A stretch of 23,932 nt of DNA, from positions 1-23,932 of the forward strand of contig CAJTRL010000062.1 in assembly GCA_910578715.1 (NCBI GenBank). Direction: 5' to 3'. Below, in pieces: positions 1 through 7,356 of the stretch. A model generated the notes under the pieces. It searched no databases. It saw only the letters and a program-made list of their open reading frames with translations, and was not told where the DNA came from. Position 1 is the stretch's first letter; each line of letters opens with the position of its first letter. The DNA comes from an uncultured Lachnospiraceae bacterium. GTDB lineage: Bacteria > Bacillota > Clostridia > Lachnospirales > Lachnospiraceae. Both the position numbers and the translations under genes were made by a program.

Positions 1-60
1 GAGCGCAAGCGTGCCTCCAAAGAGATGATGCTCTGTCCGGGCGGAGGCTGAACTGCCACG
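1..60 (-). repeat. Intergenic hairpin element, copy 1 (may be cut by window edge)
   Basis: On the minus strand this segment carries GGACAGAGCATC, then ATCTCTTTGGAGGC. It shares GGACAG-n-GCATC and TTCTCTTTGG-type loop sequence with the elements at 11636-11695, 12269-12335 and 20539-20593. On the plus strand GCCTCC (13-18) can pair with GGAGGC (43-48), leaving the conserved block in the loop. CGTG (10-13) could pair with CACG (57-60) across an asymmetric bulge. It lies just upstream of the CYTH gene. The left boundary cannot be judged because the window starts here. Confidence 0.55.
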
Positions 61-83
61 AAAATCCAAAGGAGCTTATCATC

Positions 84-575
84 ATGGAAATTGAACGAAA
101 ATTTACGGTCAGGGCACTGCCCGAACAACTGAGTCAATACCCTTTCCATCAAATCGAACAGGCTTATCTGAACACTGACCCAGTTGTCAGAATTAGGAAA
201 CAGGATGATGAGTATTACCTGACCTATAAAGGAAAGGGTCTGATGGCGCGGGAAGAGTACAACCTCCCTTTAAATAAGAATGCTTATTATCATCTCCGGG
301 AAAAGGCTGACGGAAATATTATCGCAAAAAAACGATATCTCATACCGATTGAGCACCCGACATTTTCGTCAGATTATTCTTTTCAGATTGACCAGATAAG
401 TCTGACGATAGAGCTGGATATTTTTGACGCGCCTTTTGAAAACCTCGTCATCGCAGAGGTGGAATTTCCCGACGAGGAAATGGCGGCGGCTTTCTGTCCT
501 GTTGACTGGTTTGATAAAGACGTGACAAATGACCCGGCTTACCATAATTCCAATTTAAGCCGGAAAAAAATATAA
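84..575 (+). CDS. CYTH domain protein (triphosphate tunnel metalloenzyme family)
   Basis: A 163-residue cytoplasmic protein with the CYTH signature. The N-terminal ExExK motif reads EIERK (residues 2-6). Alternating charged residues follow on predicted strands: RIR (36-38), YKGKG (48-52), KKR (82-84), ELD (110-112) and the closing AEVEF (124-128). In this family (adenylyl cyclase CyaB, thiamine triphosphatase, tripolyphosphatase) these line a tunnel that binds triphosphate and divalent metal. Bacterial members of this size usually hydrolyse inorganic triphosphate or nucleoside triphosphates, but the substrate cannot be read from sequence. The start is fixed by AAAGGAG at 68-74, nine bases before ATG. 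The GNAT gene follows after 26 bases on the same strand, so the two are probably co-transcribed. Confidence 0.88.
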   Translation: MEIERKFTVRALPEQLSQYPFHQIEQAYLNTDPVVRIRKQDDEYYLTYKGKGLMAREEYNLPLNKNAYYHLREKADGNIIAKKRYLIPIEHPTFSSDYSFQIDQISLTIELDIFDAPFENLVIAEVEFPDEEMAAAFCPVDWFDKDVTNDPAYHNSNLSRKKI

Positions 576-601
576 CATTTTCTACGGGAGATTAACGCAT
601 C

Positions 602-1153
602 ATGTATCTGGAAACCAGGCGGCTGCTCGTCCGCAGCATTCAATTAACCGACGAAAAACCTTTCATTGAAATGGCTTCCGACGGGAGTCTTACGGAAATT
701 TTCGGAGACTGCAGCGAGTGCGATAAATGGATGGGGGATTTTATCAGGGAAGCAATGCGGTTAGATTTGGAAAACAATCCCCACAGAGAATATCTGGCTT
801 ATGCCATAGAGGAAAAGGAAAGCCATTCTGTCGTCGGTTCCGTCGGAACTTCTTTTTATGAAGATTTTCAGAAAGTCGGCGTCACATATTTCATCGGTGC
901 AAGGTTCCGGGGCAAAGGATATGCCGCCGAAGCCCTACGCGTACTCGTAACATATTTTCTGACAAACGGACAGGTCAGCCAGTTCATTGCCACAGCCAGG
1001 ACGGATAACAACGCTTCCTGTAAAACGCTGGAAAAAGCCGGGTTCCGGCTGACCGATACCCGGCTTTATCAGGATTTGTACGATGAACGGGAGGTACTGT
1101 CGCATTTCTATGAAATCACTGCCAACAGTTTTTCAGGAAATCCTTCCATATAA
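602..1153 (+). CDS. GNAT family N-acetyltransferase (RimJ/RimL-like)
   Basis: A 183-residue acetyltransferase. It opens with the ETRRLLVR stretch typical of RimJ/RimL-like GNAT proteins. The acetyl-CoA binding loop is RFRGKG (residues 101-106), followed by helix GYAAEAL. Motif B is DNNASCKTLEKAGF (135-148), where the Asn and the GF turn are the usual landmarks. These enzymes move an acetyl group from acetyl-CoA to an amine (protein N-terminus, antibiotic, polyamine); the acceptor here is unknown. An ACGGGAG ribosome site lies ahead of the ATG. The last 21 bases overlap the 3' end of the convergent malQ, so the two transcripts must overlap unless one terminates inside the other gene. Confidence 0.85.
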   Translation: MYLETRRLLVRSIQLTDEKPFIEMASDGSLTEIFGDCSECDKWMGDFIREAMRLDLENNPHREYLAYAIEEKESHSVVGSVGTSFYEDFQKVGVTYFIGARFRGKGYAAEALRVLVTYFLTNGQVSQFIATARTDNNASCKTLEKAGFRLTDTRLYQDLYDEREVLSHFYEITANSFSGNPSI

Positions 1154-2611
1154 TTTTGTCATCCGTCTGATGCGGTGCGCCAGCTCCTCGTCAAATGCGC
1201 CCGGCAGCATCCGCCACTTCCAGTTTGTTCCGAGGGTGGAGGGCACATTGATTCTCGCCTCCGCGCCGAGTCCGAGATAGTCCTGCATCGGAATGATACA
1301 GGTATCGGAAACGCTGGACATCGCCGCCCGGATAAATTCCCACTGAATTTCCTTATTGGAGCGGATATGCAGATACCGTTTTGCAAAAGCCTTATCGTGC
1401 CTGTTCAAAGATTCGAGCCAGCCGAGCACCGTGTCGTTATCGTGCGTCCCCGTATAGACGACGCTGTTGGCAGTATAATTATGCGGCAGATAATCGCTTT
1501 CCTCTCTGGAATCGAAAGCGAACTGCAATATTTTCATGCCCGGATATCCTGTCTTTTTTACCAGTTTCAGAACCGAATCGGTCAAAAAGCCCAAATCTTC
1601 CGCAATAACCGCTTTTTTCCCAAGTTCCGCCTTCATCGTCCGGAAAATGTCGTAGCCCGGCCCTTTTTCCCAATGGCCGAACTCCGCGGTCGCATCTCCG
1701 TAAGGAATGGAGTAATATTCGTCGAATCCCCGGAAATGGTCGATTCTTACCACGTCATACAGTGTAAAGCAGTACGCGATTCGTTTCATCCACCATTCGT
1801 AATCCGTTTCTTTGTGGTAATCCCACCGATATAACGGATTGCCCCAGAGCTGGCCCGTTGCGGAAAAGGAATCCGGCGGACATCCCGCGACCGCCGACGG
1901 CGTCAGGTCCTCCTCCAGCTGAAACAGTTCCGGGTTCGCCCAGGTGTCCGCGCTGTCAAAGGCAACATAAATCGGAATATCGCCGATAATCTGAATTTCT
2001 TTTTCATTTGCATAGGTCTTTAACGCAAACCACTGTTTTGCAAACAGATACTGATGAAACTGATAAAAGGCAATCTCTTCCCGGTATTTTTCGCGATAAG
2101 CATCCAATGCTTCACTTTTGCGGAGCTTGATATCCTCGTCCCATTCGATGAAGCTCACGCCGTCGAAGGAATTTTTGACCGCCATATAAAGGGCGTAATC
2201 ATCCAGCCAGTAACGGTTTTCCCGGACAAATTCCCGGAATTTTTCGTCCTGTTCAATATGGCTGTTCTCAAACGCGGTGCGCAGCACTTTAAAACGGGAC
2301 AGATAGATTTTTTCATAGTCAATCGATTCTATATCGCCGCCGAAATCATACTTATCGCAGTCTTCTTTTGTCAGAAGGCCTTCTTCGACCAGCGTTTCCA
2401 AATCAATATAGTAAGGATTTCCCGCAAAAGTGGAAAAGGACTGATAAGGCGAATCGCCGTAACCGGTAGGGCCAAGCGGCAGTATCTGCCAGTAGCGCTG
2501 GCCCGCCTGTGCCAGCATATCGATAAACTCATATGCCTGTCTGGAAAAGGTTCCGATTCCGTATTTGGACGGAATGCTGGAAACCGGTAATAACACACCG
2601 CTTTTTCTCAT
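1133..2611 (-). CDS. malQ: 4-alpha-glucanotransferase (amylomaltase, GH77)
   Basis: A 492-residue GH77 enzyme that transfers alpha-1,4-glucan segments between maltodextrins and releases glucose, acting in the cytoplasm. It begins MRKSGVLLPVSSIPSKYGIG, the standard N-terminus of the family. Catalytic residues are visible: nucleophile Asp291 in VRIDHFRGF, acid/base Glu338 in IAEDLG, and Asp391 in GTHDND, with spacing like characterised amylomaltases. The frame is open to 2749, but the start at 2611 is chosen because it matches family length and has AGAGGGGGAAC just upstream. A promoter at 2697-2725 suggests it can be transcribed separately from the glycosidase genes before it. It pairs naturally with the phosphorylase and GH31 enzyme upstream. 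The 3' end overlaps the GNAT gene by 21 bases. Confidence 0.95.
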   Translation of the reverse strand: MRKSGVLLPVSSIPSKYGIGTFSRQAYEFIDMLAQAGQRYWQILPLGPTGYGDSPYQSFSTFAGNPYYIDLETLVEEGLLTKEDCDKYDFGGDIESIDYEKIYLSRFKVLRTAFENSHIEQDEKFREFVRENRYWLDDYALYMAVKNSFDGVSFIEWDEDIKLRKSEALDAYREKYREEIAFYQFHQYLFAKQWFALKTYANEKEIQIIGDIPIYVAFDSADTWANPELFQLEEDLTPSAVAGCPPDSFSATGQLWGNPLYRWDYHKETDYEWWMKRIAYCFTLYDVVRIDHFRGFDEYYSIPYGDATAEFGHWEKGPGYDIFRTMKAELGKKAVIAEDLGFLTDSVLKLVKKTGYPGMKILQFAFDSREESDYLPHNYTANSVVYTGTHDNDTVLGWLESLNRHDKAFAKRYLHIRSNKEIQWEFIRAAMSSVSDTCIIPMQDYLGLGAEARINVPSTLGTNWKWRMLPGAFDEELAHRIRRMTKLYGRIS

Positions 2612-2696
2612 TGATTGTTCCCCCTCTGTCCGCTTTAGCTGACATTTCCCCTGTCTGTCCGCCGCCGCGATCGAAAATTTACGAATATTTTTTATT

Positions 2697-2725
2697 ATTT
2701 TACTATGTTCCTCTGAAAGTATCAA
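2697..2725 (-). promoter_or_regulatory. Predicted sigma-A promoter for malQ
   Basis: On the minus strand a -35 box TTGATA (2725-2720) and a -10 box TAAAAT (2702-2697) are separated by exactly 17 bases, about 85 bases before the malQ ATG. It falls in the 143-base gap after the phosphorylase gene. The leader contains two similar GCGGACAGA..GGGGA stretches, the second being the malQ ribosome site. Confidence 0.6.
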
Positions 2726-2754
2726 GATAAAAAACGCAGTTATATGCAATCATA

Positions 2755-5700
2755 CTACGAAACCGTCACATCAATCCGTGAAACTTCTCCGTCTCTGACC
2801 GCTTTTGCCCATTCCTCCGGCAAAACGCCGCCCTCGACTTTTGTCTGCGCGCCGTCCCCGCGGGTCAGCGCGATTTCTTTCACCTCATAGCCGCCAGGCA
2901 GATAGTCCTTCTGCTCCGCCAGATGATAGCAGACCGGAATCTTTCCGAGAAATACCGCTTCCACCTGTCTGCCTTCTCCAATCAGATACGCCGGAAGCGC
3001 CGGAGCGAAGGTCAGCGTCAGTTTTCCGTCCCGTACGACAAAAGGCTGCAGACCAAACATCATTAACGACCACATATGGATAAATTCCACCGTCGAGCCG
3101 CTCAGCCTTGCTACGAATCCCTTCCCGTGATAATGTGCGTTCGGATTCTTACTGCTGGCGATAAAGGAAGAATTTTCGTAAATGCTTCTTCCATACACTT
3201 CCGGGTCGAGGAACGGAACCGCCGCCTTATGGAAATCGTCTGCAAATTCCCGGTACATTCCGGATTTCAAAATTTCCAGCAGATATTTATATTCCATGTG
3301 AAGCCAGATGGATTCATTTTCCAGCCAGCCGGGCGTAAAGGCTTTCGCGCGGCCGATTTCGTAGGAAGCGTCTTTCAGGGAAGCGTTGACTTTATACATG
3401 GACAGCTTCGTGTCGTATAAATCGCTGTTCTTCACTGCGTCGTACAGTTTCTTTTTTTCTTCCACTGACTTGTCCAGTTTCAGAAAACGAACAGGCCCTT
3501 CCAGGAAAAGCGGAACTTGTTTTATCGCAAAATGCTTCGGACAAATCCCCTCTTCGTCTTCCGTATAGTCCGTTACTTCAAAACTGAAATAAGTGGGACA
3601 GATGCCCGTCCCTTCCATCGCACAGGCTTTGTCGATGCCTGTTTTCACGATTTCAAGGAGCAGCGCAAGCGTCTGAATCAGTTCCCCGCTGTCTTTCGCC
3701 GCTTTCCTTCCGGAAACGCCGTCGTAGACTTTTCCCCAGTACGCCTCTTTGATATCGTTTACCCTGTTCCAGTATCCGGCCACTTCTTTTTCCCGTAACA
3801 GAACAGGCTTCTCCTCCGTCACAACGGCCGCCATATTATCCATGAAATCCGCCGTCTCTTCGAGCATTTCACAAGTCCCGGGATATTTTTCCAATACGGA
3901 AATCACATAGTGAAGCATCCGTCCAAGCTCATAGGTCTCCGCCATCGAAGAGCCGAGCAGACCCGGAAGTCCGTTCAGCGCATCGTACCAGCCCGGCTTG
4001 CCGCCCTCCATCTCCACGCCCATGCCGTAAGCGTCCAGCGCCGCGAACTTTGTCACACAGAGCGTCAGCAGTTTTTCAAGCAGTGTGGAACGGACAATTT
4101 CCCCTTTTCCATAAGCGCCCCGCACCAGCTTTTCAGGCGTATTCCGGCGGCTTTCCTCGTTCAGCGCGTGATACTGGCGGATGCCGTTTTCCGTTTTCAC
4201 ATAACGCTTCCTTCGCGGATTAACGGCCGCCTGGGACAGAAACCAGGTATAGTTTTCTTCCGACAAAAGCTCTTTTTCCTTTTCCGGGTAAATTTTCAGA
4301 TAGCTCTCGATTAAATCCAGGTTGTAAGTCCAGTGGTCCGACCAGTAGCCCTCTCCAAAATTCCCGTTCATCTGGCTGACCGCTTCGGTCATTACCTGTT
4401 CAAAATAAGACTGCGCCTCCGCTTCTTCCATGCCATCTGCAAGCCGGAAAAACGCCCCCGGCGTGAAAGGCTTCTGCAAGGTCTCAACGAATTTTTCTTT
4501 CTGTTCTGTGGGAAGGGATGCAAAAATGCGCCCGCCCGCTTCCTTGTCCAATACATACGTCACTTTTTCAATGGAAAGCGGGTTGTAGCCGTCCAGCTGA
4601 ATCAGATTGTAAAAAGTCCGGATGTTTTCCGTTCCCACATAGGGCGTAAAGAAATTATCGCATCTTCTGTTCTGGTTGACGTCCCGGTAACTTCCGTTGC
4701 CCTGGGAATAAAATTCCGGCAGCATGCTGAAATAATTGTATTCCCGTTCCAAATCGCCGTGTTTTCTGGAATAAACATAAAAAATTTTATTTCTGCCCAG
4801 CAGAATCGGATAGCCGCCGCGCAGAACATTGTCCATATAAGTATAACGACAGTAAGCGTCAAATGCCGGTGAAGCCGTATGGGTATCGATATGACCGCAT
4901 AAGTCATCCACCAGTTCCCTTGTCCGGCGCAGTTTCGCCTCAAAATACGCCCCGTCCATCTTCTTTGCGGTAAATTTCTGCAAAACCTCGTAACTCTCCA
5001 CCTGTCCAGTCATTTCATAGATGGTCAGCGATTCCGAAGGCGCCAGCGTCTTTTTCGTTCCGTAGAAACTGCACGGGAACTGATTCTGCGTCACCTGTTC
5101 CATACTCTGTAACGCCTCGATGCCTTCTTTTTCAAAATTGACCGCATTGGTCAGAGCCGTGTCGTAGGAAAATACGATATCCGGGTCTACGATGGCCGGG
5201 AGCTTTGTCCCGTCCTCCAGTATGCCGAACGAAAAGTTCCCGCCGACCACTTCCGTCACCGAAGCCGTATCGACAATGCTCGCCCGCACCCGGTAAAAAG
5301 GAACTCCTGTCTCCACATGTTCGACCTGCATCCATGCTTTCACGAGGCTTCCCATGGTCTTTAAATCATCGTTGCTGACCCCGTAGGGAATGCACGCGGG
5401 CATGCCGTCCAAAATTTCCACTTCCGCCGCTTTTCCGGAAAGATTTTCCACAACGACTTTCCGCACAAGGGCCCCGGCCTTTTCCTCCGGCAGTGTAAAA
5501 TAAGTAACATGCGTGCGAATCTGATTGGCCGCGTTATCCTCTTCGATTTCCAGGCCGTTCTGATATATGAACATCCTGTGTTTCTCGCTTTCATCCGCAA
5601 ACGCCTCAAAATACGCGCCATCCTTTTTCAAAAAGGTGCGGAACCCGGTCCGTTTTACATTCTGGTAAGACTGATGCGCCGGAAAAAATTCCATAATCGC

Positions 5701-5865
5701 ATGGTCTTTGTTCTCCACACCGAAACAGGACACACACTGTCCCCGGTTTACATAATAGCACCAGCTCGGAATCCCTTTTACCCCGGCGATTCCTGGCAAA
5801 AAGCTGGCAAAGGTGGATTTTCTGCCATAATCTTCGATTACAAATGCTTCATTCTGACTGCTCAT
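2755..5865 (-). CDS. GH94/GH149/GH161-like glycoside phosphorylase (internal start)
   Basis: A 1036-residue protein beginning MSSQNEAFVIEDYG, with AAGGAGGT placed five bases before the ATG. It has the large beta-sandwich plus (alpha/alpha)6 barrel layout of cellobiose-phosphorylase relatives: SFLPGIAG..GIPSWCYYVNRGQ (21-43), SQGNGSYRDVNQNRR (387-401), WSDHWTYN (508-515), and GWYDALNGLPG (625-635). In the last, Asp628 sits where GH94 enzymes have the catalytic acid. Near the end RLSGSTVEFIHMW (920-932) resembles the phosphate-binding Ser/Thr-Gly loop. Such enzymes cleave beta-glucosidic bonds with phosphate to give sugar 1-phosphate. The length exceeds classic GH94 enzymes and is nearer the GH149/GH161 beta-1,3-glucan phosphorylases. 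Family and substrate are inference. No signal peptide is seen, so it is cytoplasmic. Confidence 0.75.
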   Translation of the reverse strand: MSSQNEAFVIEDYGRKSTFASFLPGIAGVKGIPSWCYYVNRGQCVSCFGVENKDHAIMEFFPAHQSYQNVKRTGFRTFLKKDGAYFEAFADESEKHRMFIYQNGLEIEEDNAANQIRTHVTYFTLPEEKAGALVRKVVVENLSGKAAEVEILDGMPACIPYGVSNDDLKTMGSLVKAWMQVEHVETGVPFYRVRASIVDTASVTEVVGGNFSFGILEDGTKLPAIVDPDIVFSYDTALTNAVNFEKEGIEALQSMEQVTQNQFPCSFYGTKKTLAPSESLTIYEMTGQVESYEVLQKFTAKKMDGAYFEAKLRRTRELVDDLCGHIDTHTASPAFDAYCRYTYMDNVLRGGYPILLGRNKIFYVYSRKHGDLEREYNYFSMLPEFYSQGNGSYRDVNQNRRCDNFFTPYVGTENIRTFYNLIQLDGYNPLSIEKVTYVLDKEAGGRIFASLPTEQKEKFVETLQKPFTPGAFFRLADGMEEAEAQSYFEQVMTEAVSQMNGNFGEGYWSDHWTYNLDLIESYLKIYPEKEKELLSEENYTWFLSQAAVNPRRKRYVKTENGIRQYHALNEESRRNTPEKLVRGAYGKGEIVRSTLLEKLLTLCVTKFAALDAYGMGVEMEGGKPGWYDALNGLPGLLGSSMAETYELGRMLHYVISVLEKYPGTCEMLEETADFMDNMAAVVTEEKPVLLREKEVAGYWNRVNDIKEAYWGKVYDGVSGRKAAKDSGELIQTLALLLEIVKTGIDKACAMEGTGICPTYFSFEVTDYTEDEEGICPKHFAIKQVPLFLEGPVRFLKLDKSVEEKKKLYDAVKNSDLYDTKLSMYKVNASLKDASYEIGRAKAFTPGWLENESIWLHMEYKYLLEILKSGMYREFADDFHKAAVPFLDPEVYGRSIYENSSFIASSKNPNAHYHGKGFVARLSGSTVEFIHMWSLMMFGLQPFVVRDGKLTLTFAPALPAYLIGEGRQVEAVFLGKIPVCYHLAEQKDYLPGGYEVKEIALTRGDGAQTKVEGGVLPEEWAKAVRDGEVSRIDVTVS

Positions 5866-6381
5866 GTGAGACCTCCTTGTATTTGAATGTTTTAATATCT
5901 CTTCCGCCCTTTTGATATCTTCCGGCGTCAGCCCGGCCGCCGGGTCCGTCCTTACCTGATGTTGTCCAGTCCGGTCATTGTGTAAATCAAGGTCGTCAAG
6001 CACTACCCACTTTGTAACATCATCGTGCAATTTCAACCACAAAAGAATTTCATCGGCTTTTACCATGCTGAATTTTCTGGTTCTTCGAATTTCTTCCGTC
6101 GTCAAGTCAGGCGTCAGTCCGTCTATGTTCAATCCTTCTTTTCCCAGCATCCTGACAAGATGCTCCGCCTCCGGGCGGATTGGCTTCAATTCTTCATCAA
6201 ACCAGAAACGCCACCCGGAATGAAGAATAATCCCTGCATTCGTTCTTTTTACCAGAACGGCAAGCAGCGCTATTTTTTCTTCCTCGACCAATGTTCCGTC
6301 GCTGATATCCTTATGATGTGTTTCGTTCCGGAAATTAGAATTCAATACGCCGTCTATATCCAGAAAGATAACGCCTTCCAT
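2755..6381 (-). CDS. In-frame HAD (Swiss-Army-Knife-type) domain plus GH94-clan glycoside phosphorylase, full open frame
   Basis: One uninterrupted frame of 1208 codons. Residues 1-172 are a small HAD-fold domain. Motif I is FLDIDGVLN (6-14; Asp8 and Asp10), motif II is LHSGWRFW, the acidic motif is VVLDDLDL, and the tail is QVRTDPAAGLTPEDI. This pattern fits HAD domains of the Swiss Army Knife RNA-repair-like group. Residues 173-1208 are the glycoside phosphorylase described in the nested entry. The start at 6381 is preferred because GGAGG lies ten bases ahead; the ATG at 6399 has no ribosome site. No stop separates the two parts, but the second has its own ideal ribosome site and ATG at 5865. 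So either a true fusion is made, or the HAD gene lost its stop and two proteins (1208 and 1036 residues) come from nested starts. Both domains look intact. Confidence 0.7.
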   Translation of the reverse strand: MEGVIFLDIDGVLNSNFRNETHHKDISDGTLVEEEKIALLAVLVKRTNAGIILHSGWRFWFDEELKPIRPEAEHLVRMLGKEGLNIDGLTPDLTTEEIRRTRKFSMVKADEILLWLKLHDDVTKWVVLDDLDLHNDRTGQHQVRTDPAAGLTPEDIKRAEEILKHSNTRRSHMSSQNEAFVIEDYGRKSTFASFLPGIAGVKGIPSWCYYVNRGQCVSCFGVENKDHAIMEFFPAHQSYQNVKRTGFRTFLKKDGAYFEAFADESEKHRMFIYQNGLEIEEDNAANQIRTHVTYFTLPEEKAGALVRKVVVENLSGKAAEVEILDGMPACIPYGVSNDDLKTMGSLVKAWMQVEHVETGVPFYRVRASIVDTASVTEVVGGNFSFGILEDGTKLPAIVDPDIVFSYDTALTNAVNFEKEGIEALQSMEQVTQNQFPCSFYGTKKTLAPSESLTIYEMTGQVESYEVLQKFTAKKMDGAYFEAKLRRTRELVDDLCGHIDTHTASPAFDAYCRYTYMDNVLRGGYPILLGRNKIFYVYSRKHGDLEREYNYFSMLPEFYSQGNGSYRDVNQNRRCDNFFTPYVGTENIRTFYNLIQLDGYNPLSIEKVTYVLDKEAGGRIFASLPTEQKEKFVETLQKPFTPGAFFRLADGMEEAEAQSYFEQVMTEAVSQMNGNFGEGYWSDHWTYNLDLIESYLKIYPEKEKELLSEENYTWFLSQAAVNPRRKRYVKTENGIRQYHALNEESRRNTPEKLVRGAYGKGEIVRSTLLEKLLTLCVTKFAALDAYGMGVEMEGGKPGWYDALNGLPGLLGSSMAETYELGRMLHYVISVLEKYPGTCEMLEETADFMDNMAAVVTEEKPVLLREKEVAGYWNRVNDIKEAYWGKVYDGVSGRKAAKDSGELIQTLALLLEIVKTGIDKACAMEGTGICPTYFSFEVTDYTEDEEGICPKHFAIKQVPLFLEGPVRFLKLDKSVEEKKKLYDAVKNSDLYDTKLSMYKVNASLKDASYEIGRAKAFTPGWLENESIWLHMEYKYLLEILKSGMYREFADDFHKAAVPFLDPEVYGRSIYENSSFIASSKNPNAHYHGKGFVARLSGSTVEFIHMWSLMMFGLQPFVVRDGKLTLTFAPALPAYLIGEGRQVEAVFLGKIPVCYHLAEQKDYLPGGYEVKEIALTRGDGAQTKVEGGVLPEEWAKAVRDGEVSRIDVTVS
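5871..5878 (-). promoter_or_regulatory. Internal Shine-Dalgarno translated as a linker
   Basis: AAGGAGGT on the minus strand lies five bases before the ATG at 5865. In the upstream HAD frame the same bases are read as Thr-Arg-Arg-Ser of the linker HSNTRRSHM. A ribosome site of this quality inside a coding frame argues that the phosphorylase is made from its own start. Confidence 0.8.
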
Positions 6382-6483
6382 AGTCAATTCTTCCTCCATG
6401 GGTCAAGCGGACATGCCTGCAGGTTCATTTGCCCCCCTCAAGTTTGAAAGATTTCGCTCTGTAAGACCGCCTCCGGGACATTT

Positions 6484-7311
6484 CTACAGAAACGGTATCA
6501 TCTCCCGCACCGACTCAAAAATCAAATGCGGCGTCACATCGGATTCGGGCACGTCCGCAAGCGACGCCTCCCCGCTCAGCACGAGAACACTCTTTAACCC
6601 GTTATTTTTTCCGGCCGCAATGTCCGTATACAAACGGTCTCCCACCATCGCGACAAATTCTTTTTCCACCCCGGCCCGTTCTTCCAGATAGTCGATGATA
6701 TCCCTGTTTGGTTTTCCGATAACCCGGTCGGGATAGCGGAAGGCCGACGCGTGGATGAACGCCTGTATGGCCCCGGCGTCGGGGATAAAGCCCGTCTCGG
6801 TGGGGCAGTTGTAGTCCGGGTGCGTCGCCAGATAGGGCAATCCCGCCCGGACAAAATCACATACTTTACACATTTTCTGATAATCCAGCGAAGTGTCAAA
6901 AGCCGTGACGACCACTTCCGGCGACCGCTCCTCCAGCACAATGCCCGCCTGAATAAATTCCTCCTGTAAAAGCGGGTTGCCCAACAGAAAGACCTTTTTC
7001 CCGGCAAAATATTTTTTCAGATAAGAGATGGTCGCCTGCCCCGACGTGACGATTTTCTCCGGCCCGATTTTCCATCCCATCCGGTGCAGTTTCTCCACAT
7101 AAGCCTCCGCGTTTTTGGAGGAATTATTCGTCAGAAAAACATAGCTGCGCCCCGATTCCTCTATTCGGTTCAGGAAGTCTTTCGCGCCGTCGAGCCACTT
7201 TTCGCCCAGATAGATGGTGCCGTCCATATCCAGTGCAAAACAGCGGATTTTTTCCAGAATATGCTCTTTGTCCTGATTGACTTCAGGAATTATCTTCGTT
7301 GATAAACTCAT
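6484..7311 (-). CDS. HAD-IIA family hydrolase (NagD/AraL-like sugar-phosphate phosphatase)
   Basis: A 275-residue HAD phosphatase. Motif I is FALDMDGTIYLG, with nucleophile Asp28 and acid/base Asp30. Motif II is LTNNSSK (Thr61), motif III Lys200 in IGKPNRD, and motif IV MVGDRLYTD (Asp225, Asp230). The NagD-type C2 cap is marked by ATHPDYNCP and FIPDAGAI (about 162-182). Relatives remove phosphate from nucleotides, phosphoglycolate or sugar phosphates; AraL-type members sit in sugar operons, as this one does. It lies 45 bases after GH31 and 102 bases before the HAD/phosphorylase frame, all on one strand, so a shared transcript is likely. A role in clearing sugar phosphates formed by the phosphorylase is inference. 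The ATG has a modest GAGGCG ribosome site. Confidence 0.88.
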   Translation of the reverse strand: MSLSTKIIPEVNQDKEHILEKIRCFALDMDGTIYLGEKWLDGAKDFLNRIEESGRSYVFLTNNSSKNAEAYVEKLHRMGWKIGPEKIVTSGQATISYLKKYFAGKKVFLLGNPLLQEEFIQAGIVLEERSPEVVVTAFDTSLDYQKMCKVCDFVRAGLPYLATHPDYNCPTETGFIPDAGAIQAFIHASAFRYPDRVIGKPNRDIIDYLEERAGVEKEFVAMVGDRLYTDIAAGKNNGLKSVLVLSGEASLADVPESDVTPHLIFESVREMIPFL

Positions 7312-7356
7312 ATAGCGCCTCGATTCCTTTTTAATAATTCCTATATATCCTTTCCA

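Noticed and set aside
1175..1834. Long plus-strand open frame opposite malQ
   Set aside because: It is antisense to a clearly conserved enzyme, has no ribosome site and encodes nothing recognisable. The same holds for other long antisense frames, such as 3910-4314, 4333-4872, 7909-8436, 15063-15560 and 19650-20321.
2626..2655. Short upstream frame in the malQ leader
   Set aside because: It overlaps the malQ start out of frame and has no recognisable product; the repeat of GCGGACAGA..GGGGA is short and may be chance.
6400..6483. A sixth hairpin element or riboswitch before the HAD/phosphorylase gene
   Set aside because: The gap has GC-rich patches (GCGGACATG, CCGCCTCCGGGAC) but no convincing stem and none of the shared loop core.
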